A stretch of DNA of 64,000 nucleotides, taken from the NCBI RefSeq assembly GCF_020172685.1, contig NZ_CP083986.1, positions 1,340,630-1,404,629 on the forward strand, given 5' to 3'. Source of the stretch: [Mycobacterium] nativiensis. Its GTDB lineage: Bacteria > Actinomycetota > Actinomycetes > Mycobacteriales > Mycobacteriaceae. Positions 56,978 through 64,000 of this stretch are shown here, one piece after another (position 1 is the first letter of the stretch; every line of letters begins with the position of its first letter). A program made the translations under genes and the position numbers. The notes beneath the pieces are model-generated. The model had not been told where the DNA came from, searched no databases, and worked only from the letters and a program-made list of their open reading frames with translations.

Positions 56978-57580
56978 GTGACTCCGAGACTCTGCCTCGC
57001 TCAAGACCCCGAGGCTGACGAGCTTCTCTCGGAAAAGCCGTTTGCCCTGCTCACGGGAATGCTGCTCGACCAGCAGATCCCGATGGAGGTCGCGTTCGCC
57101 GGGCCGAAGAAGATCGCTGACCGGATGGGCGGGCTGGATCCGCACGAGATCGCCGCCCGCGATCCCGAGGACTTCGCCGCCCTGTGCGCGGAAAAACCTG
57201 CGATACACCGGTTTCCGGGGGCCATGGCAGCCCGCATCCAGGCCCTGGCGCAAGCCTTGGCCGACCAGTACGGCGGCGACACGGCCGCGCTGTGGACGGT
57301 CGGCGAACCCGATGGGGCCCAGCTGTACAAGCGACTCAAGGCGTTGCCGGGCTTCGGTGACCAGAAGGCGCGGATCTTCGTGGCCCTGCTCGGCAAGCAA
57401 TACGGCGTGACCCCACCGGGCTGGCGCGAAGCCGCCGGTGCCTACGGCGGTTCCGGCACGTACCTGTCGATCGCCGATGTCGTCGATGCGGCGTCGCTGC
57501 AACAGGTACGGTCCACCAAGAAGGCTCAGAAGCAGGCTGCGAAGGCCGGCCGGGAAAGCAGTGGAAAGGCGGCGACGTGA
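56978..57580 (+). CDS. HhH-GPD base excision repair family protein (Rv1156 type), with replaced 5' end
   Basis: A 200-residue protein: PFALLTGMLLDQQIPMEVAF, then AGPKKIADRMGG, and the HhH-like LKALPGFGDQKARIFVALLG near residues 127-147. It belongs to the HhH-GPD/EndoIII-like group. The first 32 codons differ markedly from the stump at 54192, while the rest is in the local high-G+C style. I choose GTG 56978, 8 bp after GAGAGG; GTG 56969 is possible. It overlaps the DUF1059 gene by 4 bp. It corresponds to M. tuberculosis Rv1156. Confidence 0.9.
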   Translation: MTPRLCLAQDPEADELLSEKPFALLTGMLLDQQIPMEVAFAGPKKIADRMGGLDPHEIAARDPEDFAALCAEKPAIHRFPGAMAARIQALAQALADQYGGDTAALWTVGEPDGAQLYKRLKALPGFGDQKARIFVALLGKQYGVTPPGWREAAGAYGGSGTYLSIADVVDAASLQQVRSTKKAQKQAAKAGRESSGKAAT

Positions 57581-57723
57581 AAACCCATCTGAATTGCCCG
57601 TGTGGCGAAGGCATTGTCGGCAAGGACGAGGACGAGCTGGTCGACCTGGCCCAGCAGCACCTTGCGGATGCGCATCCCGGTATGAGCTACGACCGGGACG
57701 CCATCCTGTTCATGGCCTACTGA
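57577..57723 (+). CDS. DUF1059-like small protein
   Basis: A 48-residue protein: MKTHLNCPCGEGIVGKDEDE then LVDLAQQHLADAHPGMSYDR and DAILFMAY. The CPCGxxI start, the charged EDELVDLAQQHLxxxHP centre and the DAILFMAY end are typical of DUF1059. GTG start overlaps the glycosylase stop (GTGA), so it is translationally coupled. Function is unknown. Confidence 0.9.
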   Translation: MKTHLNCPCGEGIVGKDEDELVDLAQQHLADAHPGMSYDRDAILFMAY

Positions 57724-57743
57724 CGCTGCCCGTGCAATAGCGC

Positions 57744-57799
57744 GAGACCGACGTTTTGCAGGGGATGTGCGAGAAGCACTCCTGCAGAACGTCGGTCTC
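57744..57799. terminator. Long hairpin between convergent genes; possible dispersed palindromic repeat
   Basis: GAGACCGACGTTTTGCAG (57744-57761) pairs with CTGCAGAACGTCGGTCTC (57782-57799) with one mismatch in 18. The 20-bp loop can itself fold partly (GTGC-GAGA-AGCAC). It lies between the DUF1059 stop and the stop of the convergent secreted-protein gene, where a two-way terminator is expected. The size is larger than usual for a terminator. Confidence 0.7.
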
Positions 57800-57824
57800 G
57801 GCGTCAGAGGCAAGGCCCCGCGGG

Positions 57825-58820
57825 TCAGGGCACCACCGTCGAGCCGATGGTGGGCAGGAAGTTGCACTGGTGATCCTTGGTGCTGACCTGGCCGAAGATC
57901 GTCGACATGATGCTGCCCGAACCGGTGTCGACGATCGCGGTGAGCGTCGTCGGTCCCTCGGCGTTGATGTCGGTCCGCGGCTGCAGGGTGGCACTGCCGG
58001 ACTTGCCGGTGGTCAGGTTCACCCAGGTGACGTTCAACGGCAGCTTCTGCGTCTCGGCCGGGCCGGGGGTGCCGACGGCGGTGAAGACGTAGGCCGTCTG
58101 GCCGGGCTTGGGGCCCGGGGTGGGAATGGTGGCCGGGCCGGCCACCGACAGCGCGGTCGCGATGACGTTGCCCCCGTCGGCCTGACAATTCGAGCCGATG
58201 GACGGGTACATGAAGTCCTGGGTCGGCGGGGCGTCCGGGCCGAACCCCGGGTTGGCTGCGGGCGCCGCGTCAGATGCCGCCACGGTCGCGGCCTCGGGGA
58301 CTGCCGGGACCGCGTCGGGCAGTGCGTCGGCGGGGGCGGGCAGGGCTTCCGGCGCGTTCGGCGCGGCCTGCGCAACCGGCCCCACCGACTTGGCCGGGTC
58401 GACGCCGCTGGGCAGGTGGGCAACCAGTCCGGGTGCCGAGCCGGCGGTCGGCACGTGCTCGCCCGGCAGGGCCTCGGGTGCCTGCACAAACTGCGCCACC
58501 GAGTCGGCCACCTGCCGGGAGCCGGCGGGTGCGGAGGAGTTTCCGGCGAACGCGGCGGCAGCGGCGGCCAGCAGCGAGGTCGCCCCGGCCGGGTCGGCAG
58601 CGGCCTGCTGGATCACCGGGCTCAACTGCTCGAGGGCCGGCAGGCCGGGGAAGCCCGCGGCGGGCAGTGGCAGGGCAGGCACGGCCGGGTCGGCGGCGGC
58701 CACACCCAGGGCGCCGAAGACCAGCACGGCCGATGATCCGGCTGCGACGGCCGCCTTGGCGGCGGTGGCACGCTGCGTCGTGAAAAACGGCGTGGCGAAC
58801 AGCGTCTGGAGGCGCGACAT
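57825..58820 (-). CDS. Ala/Pro-rich secreted protein (Rv1157c type)
   Basis: A 331-residue exported protein starting MSRLQTLFATPFFTTQRATA. A twin-hydrophobic signal segment (AVAAGSSAVLVFGALGVAAA) ends before DPAVPALPLP. The middle is low-complexity Ala/Pro, and the C-terminal 130 residues (YPSIGSNCQADGGNVIATAL through CNFLPTIGSTVVP) look folded, with two Cys. GGGGAAG precedes the ATG. Position and composition match M. tuberculosis Rv1157c. Function unknown. Confidence 0.88.
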   Translation of the reverse strand: MSRLQTLFATPFFTTQRATAAKAAVAAGSSAVLVFGALGVAAADPAVPALPLPAAGFPGLPALEQLSPVIQQAAADPAGATSLLAAAAAAFAGNSSAPAGSRQVADSVAQFVQAPEALPGEHVPTAGSAPGLVAHLPSGVDPAKSVGPVAQAAPNAPEALPAPADALPDAVPAVPEAATVAASDAAPAANPGFGPDAPPTQDFMYPSIGSNCQADGGNVIATALSVAGPATIPTPGPKPGQTAYVFTAVGTPGPAETQKLPLNVTWVNLTTGKSGSATLQPRTDINAEGPTTLTAIVDTGSGSIMSTIFGQVSTKDHQCNFLPTIGSTVVP

Positions 58821-58904
58821 GACTTCCCCAATCGTCGGCGGTGGCTTCCTGAAAACCGAAGCTAGCCTGTTACTGGTGAGGCTCAAGTGACACGTGTGTG
58901 ATTT

Positions 58905-60191
58905 ATGGAACCGTTACAGACCCGATCCGAGATGGTGATCCGCACGCTCTTCGCTAGAGTCGTGCCGGTAGACACCACCCTCGACACCCCGGCCGCGCGT
59001 TCACGGACGCACCGATTGATCGCTTCGGCGCCGCTGCTTCTGGCGCTCAGCATCGCGGCGCGACTCGCCTGGACCTACCTGACCCCGCGCGGCGCCAACT
59101 TCGTCGACCTGCACGTCTACATCAGCGGTGCGGCCGCGCTGGGCCAGCCCGGCGCTCTGTATGACTACGTCTACGCCGATCAGACGCCGGACTTCCCGCT
59201 GCCGTTCACCTACCCGCCATTCGCCGCGGTGGTGTTCTATCCGCTGCACCTGCTGCCGTTCGGGCTGGTCGCCTTCCTCTGGCAGATCGGGACGATGGCC
59301 GCGCTCTACGGCGTGGTCCGACTCAGTCAGCGGCTGCTCGGGGGCTCGGCGACCACCGGCCGGCGGGTCGCGATGCTGTGGACGGCCATCGGAATCTGGA
59401 CTGAACCGCTGCGCAGCACGTTCGACTACGGCCAGATCAACGTGATCCTGGCGCTGGCGGTGCTCTATGCGGTCTACAGCACCCGGTGGTGGCTGTCGGG
59501 CCTGCTGGTCGGCCTGGCTGCCGGGGTGAAACTGACTCCCGCGATCGCCGGGGTCTACCTGGCCGGGGCGCGGCGCTGGGCGGCCGCCGGGTTCTCGGCC
59601 GTCGTGTTCGCCGGCACCGTCGCCGTGTCGGTGTGGGCCACCGGGGACCAGGCCCGCCGCTACTTCACCGAACTGCTCGGCGACGCCCACCGGGTGGGGC
59701 CGATCGGGACCTCGTTCAACCAGTCCTGGCGGGGCGGCATCTCGCGGATCCTCGGGCATGACGCGGGCTACAGCCTGCCGGTGCTGATCGCGATCACCGT
59801 CACTGCGGTCCTGGCCGTGCTGGCCTGGCGCGCCTTGAGCAGCAACCCCGCCGGGCCCGACCGGTTAGGACTGCTGCTGGTGGTCGAGCTGTTCGGGCTG
59901 CTGGCGTCGCCGATCTCCTGGACCCATCACTGGGTGTGGCTGCTGCCGCTGATGATCTGGCTGCTGCAGGGCCCGTACGCCGATCGCCGGGGCGCCAAGG
60001 TGCTGGGCTGGGGTTGGCTGGCGCTCACCGTCATCGGGGTGCCATGGCTGCTGAGCTTCGCCCAGCCGACCATCTGGCAGGACGGCCGGCCCTGGTACCT
60101 GGCGTGGGCCGGTCTGGTCTACATCGTCGGTGTGCTGGCCACCTTGGCCTGGATGGCGACGACGCGCGTCACGTCGTCAGCAGCCGGTTGA
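58905..60191 (+). CDS. pimE: Polyprenyl-phosphate-mannose-dependent alpha-(1->2)-mannosyltransferase
   Basis: A 428-residue GT-C (GT87) membrane glycosyltransferase. The catalytic Asp lies in the first extracellular loop, in [10 protein letters not shown] (Asp68, equal to the essential Asp of studied PimE). About ten hydrophobic helices follow, with [12 protein letters not shown] and [11 protein letters not shown] as family landmarks. It adds a mannose in the synthesis of polar phosphatidylinositol mannosides. ATG 58905 fits family length; ATG 58932 and a later GTG are alternatives. Its 3' end overlaps the phhB-type gene by 23 bp, tail to tail. Confidence 0.93.
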   Translation: MEPLQTRSEMVIRTLFARVVPVDTTLDTPAARSRTHRLIASAPLLLALSIAARLAWTYLTPRGANFVDLHVYISGAAALGQPGALYDYVYADQTPDFPLPFTYPPFAAVVFYPLHLLPFGLVAFLWQIGTMAALYGVVRLSQRLLGGSATTGRRVAMLWTAIGIWTEPLRSTFDYGQINVILALAVLYAVYSTRWWLSGLLVGLAAGVKLTPAIAGVYLAGARRWAAAGFSAVVFAGTVAVSVWATGDQARRYFTELLGDAHRVGPIGTSFNQSWRGGISRILGHDAGYSLPVLIAITVTAVLAVLAWRALSSNPAGPDRLGLLLVVELFGLLASPISWTHHWVWLLPLMIWLLQGPYADRRGAKVLGWGWLALTVIGVPWLLSFAQPTIWQDGRPWYLAWAGLVYIVGVLATLAWMATTRVTSSAAG

Positions 60192-60453
60192 TATCGCCCG
60201 CGAGCCCGACGTCCCTTTTGGTGATGCCCCCTTCGGAATGCGTCACCAGTGCGAAAGTTACGGTGCGCCAACGAATATCGATGTCAGGGTGGTGATCCAC
60301 GGCCTCCGCGCGCTCGGCCACTCGGCGCACCGCGTCGATGCCGGCCAGAAATGAGCCGAACTTGATCGAGCGGCGCAGCACGCCGTCGGCCCGCTCCCAG
60401 CCCTCCAGGCCGGACAGCGCCGCGTCCACCTGATCATCAGTCAACAAAGCCAT
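60169..60453 (-). CDS. phhB: Pterin-4-alpha-carbinolamine dehydratase
   Basis: A 94-residue protein of the PCD/DCoH family: [16 protein letters not shown], then [17 protein letters not shown], in which DHHPDI contains the catalytic histidines, and a closing LAGDINRLL. It recycles carbinolamine pterins or has a moonlighting role. It lies between pimE and mutT2 as in M. tuberculosis (Rv1159A). Confidence 0.94.
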   Translation of the reverse strand: MALLTDDQVDAALSGLEGWERADGVLRRSIKFGSFLAGIDAVRRVAERAEAVDHHPDIDIRWRTVTFALVTHSEGGITKRDVGLAGDINRLLTT

Positions 60454-60486
60454 ACCCGACGGTAGGCCGGTATAGCCTCACACGCC

Positions 60487-60903
60487 ATGCCCACCCAGAT
60501 CGTCGTCGCCGGAGCCGTCATCGCCGTAAAGGAGGGCCGGCCGGCGGTGTTGATCGCCCAGCGCCGCCGCCCACCGGAGCTGGCCGGCCTCTGGGAACTG
60601 CCCGGCGGCAAGGTCATGCCGGGCGAGAGCGAACCCGCGGCTCTGGCGCGCGAACTCGCCGAGGAGCTGGGCCTGGACATCGACGCGATCACGGTGGGGG
60701 AGCGCCTCGGCGCCGATGTCGTGCTGAACCGCATCAACCCCGCCATGACGTTGCGTGCCTACCGGGTGGAGCTGGTCCGCGGTGAGCCGCGAGCCGACGA
60801 CCATCAGGCCCTGCGCTGGGTGACCTCTGTGGAGTTGCCGAACATCGCCTGGGTACCTGCCGACAGAGCTTGGCTCGTCGACCTGGCTCGGGCACTCTGG
60901 TGA
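60487..60903 (+). CDS. mutT2: Nudix hydrolase, MutT2 type
   Basis: A 138-residue Nudix protein. The Nudix box is complete: GGKVMPGESEPAALARELAE followed by ELGL (G-x5-E-x7-REUxEExGU). MutT2 enzymes hydrolyse oxidised or modified nucleotides such as 8-oxo-dGTP and dCTP-like substrates and so sanitise the nucleotide pool. The gene order pimE-phhB-mutT2-narG matches Rv1159-Rv1161. The ATG is 33 bp from the divergent phhB start. Confidence 0.93.
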   Translation: MPTQIVVAGAVIAVKEGRPAVLIAQRRRPPELAGLWELPGGKVMPGESEPAALARELAEELGLDIDAITVGERLGADVVLNRINPAMTLRAYRVELVRGEPRADDHQALRWVTSVELPNIAWVPADRAWLVDLARALW

Positions 60904-61056
60904 AACAAGCCTGTTAAATCTGCGGACAGCATCAGTCGTAGGGCGATATAGAGCGTTACCGCTCGCTACGCTCGTAATAGTCCCCAGACGGCGTGCTGCG
61001 GCGGCCGGACGGCAATGAGCCCGCCGGAGTGCGGCGACCCCTCAAAGGAGATCCGC

Positions 61057-64000
61057 ATGACAAAAGCTGTGCCCCGCATCGGCGGCCCCCTTGAGGAGCT
61101 GCTGGAACGCGGCGGCCGGTTCTTCACCCCCGGCGAATTCTCCCAGGATCTGCGCACCGTCACCCACCGTGGCGGGCGTGAAGCCGACGTGTTCTACCGC
61201 GACCGCTGGAGTCACGACAAGGTGGTCCGCTCCACCCACGGGGTGAACTGCACCGGGTCGTGCTCGTGGAAGATCTTCGTCAAGGACGGGATCATCACCT
61301 GGGAGAACCAGGCGACCGACTACCCCTCGGTGGGCCCGGACCGGCCCGAGTACGAGCCGCGGGGTTGTCCGCGCGGGGCGTCGTTCTCCTGGTACTCCTA
61401 CTCACCGACCCGGGTGCGCTACCCGTACGCCCGAGGCGTGCTGGTGGAGCTGTACCGGGAGGCCAAGCAACGGCTCGGGGACCCGGTGGAGGCCTGGGCG
61501 GACATTCAGGCCGACCCGGAACGGCGGCGACGCTACCAACAGGCGCGCGGCAAGGGCGGATTGGTCCGGGTCAGCTGGGCCGAGGCCACCGAGATGATCG
61601 CGGCCGCGCATGTGCACACCATCAAGACCTACGGCCCTGACCGGGTCGCCGGATTCTCGCCGATCCCGGCGATGTCGATGGTGTCGTTCGCCGCCGGATC
61701 CCGTTTCGTCCAGCTGCTCGGCGGGGTGATGACGTCGTTCTACGACTGGTATGCCGACCTGCCGGTCGCCTCGCCGCAGGTGTTCGGCGACCAGACCGAC
61801 GTCCCAGAGTCCGGGGACTGGTGGGACGCCGCCTACCTGATGATGTGGGGCTCCAACGTCCCGATCACCCGCACTCCCGACGCGCACTGGATGGCCGAGG
61901 TCCGCTACCGCGGCACCAAGGTGGTCACGGTCAGCCCGGACTACGCCGACAACACCAAGTTCGCCGACGAGTGGATGCCGTGCGCGGCCGGCACCGACGG
62001 CGCGCTGGCGATGGCGATGGGCCACGTCATTCTCACCGAGTGCTACGTCAAGAAGCAGGTGCCGTTCTTCACCGACTACGTGCGCCAGTACACCGACCTG
62101 CCGTTCCTGATCAAGCTGGAGGAGCGCGACGGGCAGCTGGTGCCGGGCAAGAACCTGACCGCGGCCGATCTGGGCGGGGAGCTTGCGGGAACAGAGAACG
62201 CCGCGTTCAAACCGGCCGTGCTGGATGAAGCCACCGACACCGTCGTCGTGCCGAACGGCTCGCTGGGCTTCCGCTGGGGCGATGAGGGCCTGGGCAAGTG
62301 GAACCTGGATCTCGGCGAGGTGCGCCCGGCGCTGAGCGTGGTCGGTGCTGCCGGTGTCAACGGCGGCGGCCGCCTGGTGTCGCTGCCCGGATTCGACACC
62401 GTCACCGGTGCCGGCACGGTCGTGCAACGCGGCGTTCCGGTCCGCCAGGTCGGAGACCACCTGGTCTGCACGGTTTTCGACTTGATGCTGGCCAACTACT
62501 CGGTGGGCCGTTCCGGCCTGCCCGGCGAATGGCCGACCGGCTACGACGACGGCACCGCGGTCAACACCCCGGCCTGGCAGGAGCCGATCACCGGGGTCTC
62601 GGCCACCCAGGCGATCCGGATTGCGCGCGAATTCGCCGGCAACGCAGAAGAATCCGGTGGCCGGTCGATGATCATCATGGGCAGCGGCATCTGCCAGTGG
62701 TTCCACGGCGACGCCACCTACCGGGCGGTGCTGGCGTTGCTGATGCTGACCGGGTCGATGGGCCGCAACGGCGGCGGCTGGGCACACTACGTCGGGCAGG
62801 AGAAGGTGCGTCCGCTGACCGGCTGGGCCACGATGGCCGCGGGCAACGACTGGTCGCGGCCGCCGCGGCAGGTGCCGGGCACCTCGTACTGGTATGCCCA
62901 CACCGACCAGTGGCGCTACGACGCCTACGGGGCCGACAAGCTGACCACCCCGCTGGGGCGCGGCCGGTTCGACGGCCGGCACACCATGGACATCCTGGCG
63001 TCGGCCACCGCGATGGGCTGGAGCCCGTTCTACCCGCAGTTCGACCGGTCCAGCCTGGAAGTGGCCGACGAGGCGAGCGCCGCGGGCCGGGACGCGGGGG
63101 AGTACGTCGCCGAGAAGCTCGCGGCCGGCGACCTGAAACTGTCGGTCACCGACCCGGACAACCCGGTGAACTGGCCGCGGGTACTGACAGTGTGGCGGGC
63201 CAACCTGATCGGAGCCTCGGGCAAGGGCGGCGAGTACTTCCTCAAGCACCTGCTGGGCACCGACGCCAGTGTGCTGGGCGAACCGCCTGCCGGAGGAGTG
63301 AAGCCGCAGGATGTGAACTGGTCCAACGACATTCCAGAGGGCAAGCTCGACCTGCTGATGTCGATCGATTTCCGGATGACCTCGACCACGCTGATGTCCG
63401 ACGTGGTGCTGCCCGCGGCGACCTGGTACGAGAAGGCCGACCTGTCCTCGACCGACATGCACCCCTACGTGCACTCGTTCGCCGCAGCGATCGACCCGCC
63501 GTGGGAGACCCGCAGCGACTATGACGCGTTCGGCGCCATTGCCCGCACGTTCAGTGCGCTGGCACGCAAGCACCTCGGGGTCCGCAACGACGTGGTGCTC
63601 ACCGCGATGCAGCACGACACCGCCGACGCGATGGCCTATCCGGATGGCACCGAACGGGATTGGTTGCGCAACGGTGAGACCCCGGTGCCGGGCAAGACCA
63701 TGCCGAAGGTGACGGTGGTCGAGCGCGACTACACCGCGATCCATGACAAGTGGCGGACGCTGGGCCCGCTGGTGGACACGTTGGGGATGACCACCAAGGG
63801 CTACACCGTGTTTCCGCACGAAGAGGTCGAGGAACTGTCTGCCAAGTTCGGCGTGATGACCTCCGGTGTCGCGGCCGGACGCCCGGCGCTGACCACGGCG
63901 ACGCGGATGGCCGACACCGTGCTGGCCCTGTCCGGCACCACCAACGGCCGGCTCGCGGTCGAGGGCTTCCGAGAGCTGGAGAAGCGCACCGGTCAGCGGT
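61057..64000 (+). CDS. narG: Respiratory nitrate reductase alpha subunit NarG, 3'-truncated by window edge
   Basis: About 981 codons are visible of roughly 1,230. HGVNCTGSCSWKIFVKDG followed by RGCPRGASFSW holds the His and Cys ligands of the FS0 iron-sulfur cluster. FYDWYADLP contains the Asp that binds molybdenum of the bis-MGD cofactor. MMWGSNVPITRTPDAH and QWFHGDATYR are later family blocks. AAAGGAG lies 6 bp before the ATG. With NarH and NarI, expected downstream, it reduces nitrate at the inner membrane during hypoxia. The 153-bp leader after mutT2 contains a small TTAC..GTAA dyad region near 60955-60980. Confidence 0.97.
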   Translation, partial: MTKAVPRIGGPLEELLERGGRFFTPGEFSQDLRTVTHRGGREADVFYRDRWSHDKVVRSTHGVNCTGSCSWKIFVKDGIITWENQATDYPSVGPDRPEYEPRGCPRGASFSWYSYSPTRVRYPYARGVLVELYREAKQRLGDPVEAWADIQADPERRRRYQQARGKGGLVRVSWAEATEMIAAAHVHTIKTYGPDRVAGFSPIPAMSMVSFAAGSRFVQLLGGVMTSFYDWYADLPVASPQVFGDQTDVPESGDWWDAAYLMMWGSNVPITRTPDAHWMAEVRYRGTKVVTVSPDYADNTKFADEWMPCAAGTDGALAMAMGHVILTECYVKKQVPFFTDYVRQYTDLPFLIKLEERDGQLVPGKNLTAADLGGELAGTENAAFKPAVLDEATDTVVVPNGSLGFRWGDEGLGKWNLDLGEVRPALSVVGAAGVNGGGRLVSLPGFDTVTGAGTVVQRGVPVRQVGDHLVCTVFDLMLANYSVGRSGLPGEWPTGYDDGTAVNTPAWQEPITGVSATQAIRIAREFAGNAEESGGRSMIIMGSGICQWFHGDATYRAVLALLMLTGSMGRNGGGWAHYVGQEKVRPLTGWATMAAGNDWSRPPRQVPGTSYWYAHTDQWRYDAYGADKLTTPLGRGRFDGRHTMDILASATAMGWSPFYPQFDRSSLEVADEASAAGRDAGEYVAEKLAAGDLKLSVTDPDNPVNWPRVLTVWRANLIGASGKGGEYFLKHLLGTDASVLGEPPAGGVKPQDVNWSNDIPEGKLDLLMSIDFRMTSTTLMSDVVLPAATWYEKADLSSTDMHPYVHSFAAAIDPPWETRSDYDAFGAIARTFSALARKHLGVRNDVVLTAMQHDTADAMAYPDGTERDWLRNGETPVPGKTMPKVTVVERDYTAIHDKWRTLGPLVDTLGMTTKGYTVFPHEEVEELSAKFGVMTSGVAAGRPALTTATRMADTVLALSGTTNGRLAVEGFRELEKRTGQR

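Noticed and set aside
56717-57502. Upstream extension of the KAP NTPase to 980 residues
   Set aside because: It would run antisense through the glycosylase gene. Some of the segment just before the ATG looks protein-like, but no start codon with a ribosome-binding site supports it.
60955-60985. Riboswitch or attenuator in the narG leader
   Set aside because: Only a short imperfect dyad is seen; no known RNA family could be matched.
61402-63819. Minus-strand open frame of 805 codons inside narG
   Set aside because: Antisense to an unmistakable nitrate reductase sequence; no start signal and no recognisable motif.

Overview
The window reads as chromosome of a high-G+C actinobacterium, almost certainly an environmental, probably fast-growing Mycobacterium (Mycolicibacterium-type). 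Mycobacterial markers are a complete eight-gene yrbE/mce operon, pimE, an F420-binding Rv1155-type protein, a mycofactocin-coupled SDR, a DUF732 protein, a cobalamin riboswitch in front of metE, and narG behind mutT2. Gene order at both ends resembles M. tuberculosis: metE (Rv1133c), echA/mcr/SDR (Rv1142c-Rv1144), then sirtuin-GntR-omt-Rv1155-Rv1156-Rv1157c-pimE-phhB-mutT2-narG (Rv1151c-Rv1161). This synteny is recalled, not computed. Between the two ends are large accessory blocks.

Layout. (1) 1-2900: 3'-truncated metE on the minus strand, its cobalamin riboswitch and a small NAD(P)-binding protein. (2) 2.9-34 kb: a probable lipid import and degradation cluster. It holds a mycofactocin-type SDR, a two-domain TetR regulator, an amidohydrolase, an MPT64-like secreted protein, mceA-F with yrbEA/B, an AveC-like membrane protein with a 32-residue membrane peptide, TetR plus P450, a divergent SDR, a VWA/MoxR-type AAA pair, a cytosolic LivJ-like protein, a second AveC-like protein, SDRs, aldehyde dehydrogenase, two more P450s, thiolase, enoyl-CoA hydratase and a gamma-carbonic-anhydrase-like protein. 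Six copies of a 16-bp motif (consensus near GGAMCRNATATTTGGT) sit at gene starts here, several on or beside strong -35/-10 promoters. I infer one regulon, possibly run by the two-domain TetR protein. (3) 33.7-41.7 kb: CPBP protease, enoyl-CoA hydratase, alpha-methylacyl-CoA racemase, SDR, nitronate-monooxygenase-like protein, DedA protein, acyltransferase, TetR, and an RHH/Doc toxin-antitoxin pair. (4) 41.0-49.6 kb: two operons for ring cleavage of an aromatic compound, each with an extradiol dioxygenase and each tied to a TetR gene and a perfect inverted-repeat operator.

(5) 49.6-64 kb: conserved mycobacterial core, interrupted at 54.29-57.08 kb by a visibly A+T-richer island carrying one KAP-family P-loop NTPase gene. 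The island lies inside the Rv1156-type HhH-GPD glycosylase gene. An 18-bp direct repeat flanks it; the 5' stump of the old gene remains on the left and a diverged replacement 5' end restores an intact gene on the right. No integrase is visible.

How the parts may work together: the Mce/YrbE system would import a lipid, P450s with SDRs and ALDH would oxidise it (alcohol to aldehyde to acid), and thiolase, hydratase and SDR modules would shorten the acyl-CoA. The VWA/AAA pair, the LivJ-like protein and the AveC-like proteins have no assigned role in such a pathway and are the most novel part of the cluster.
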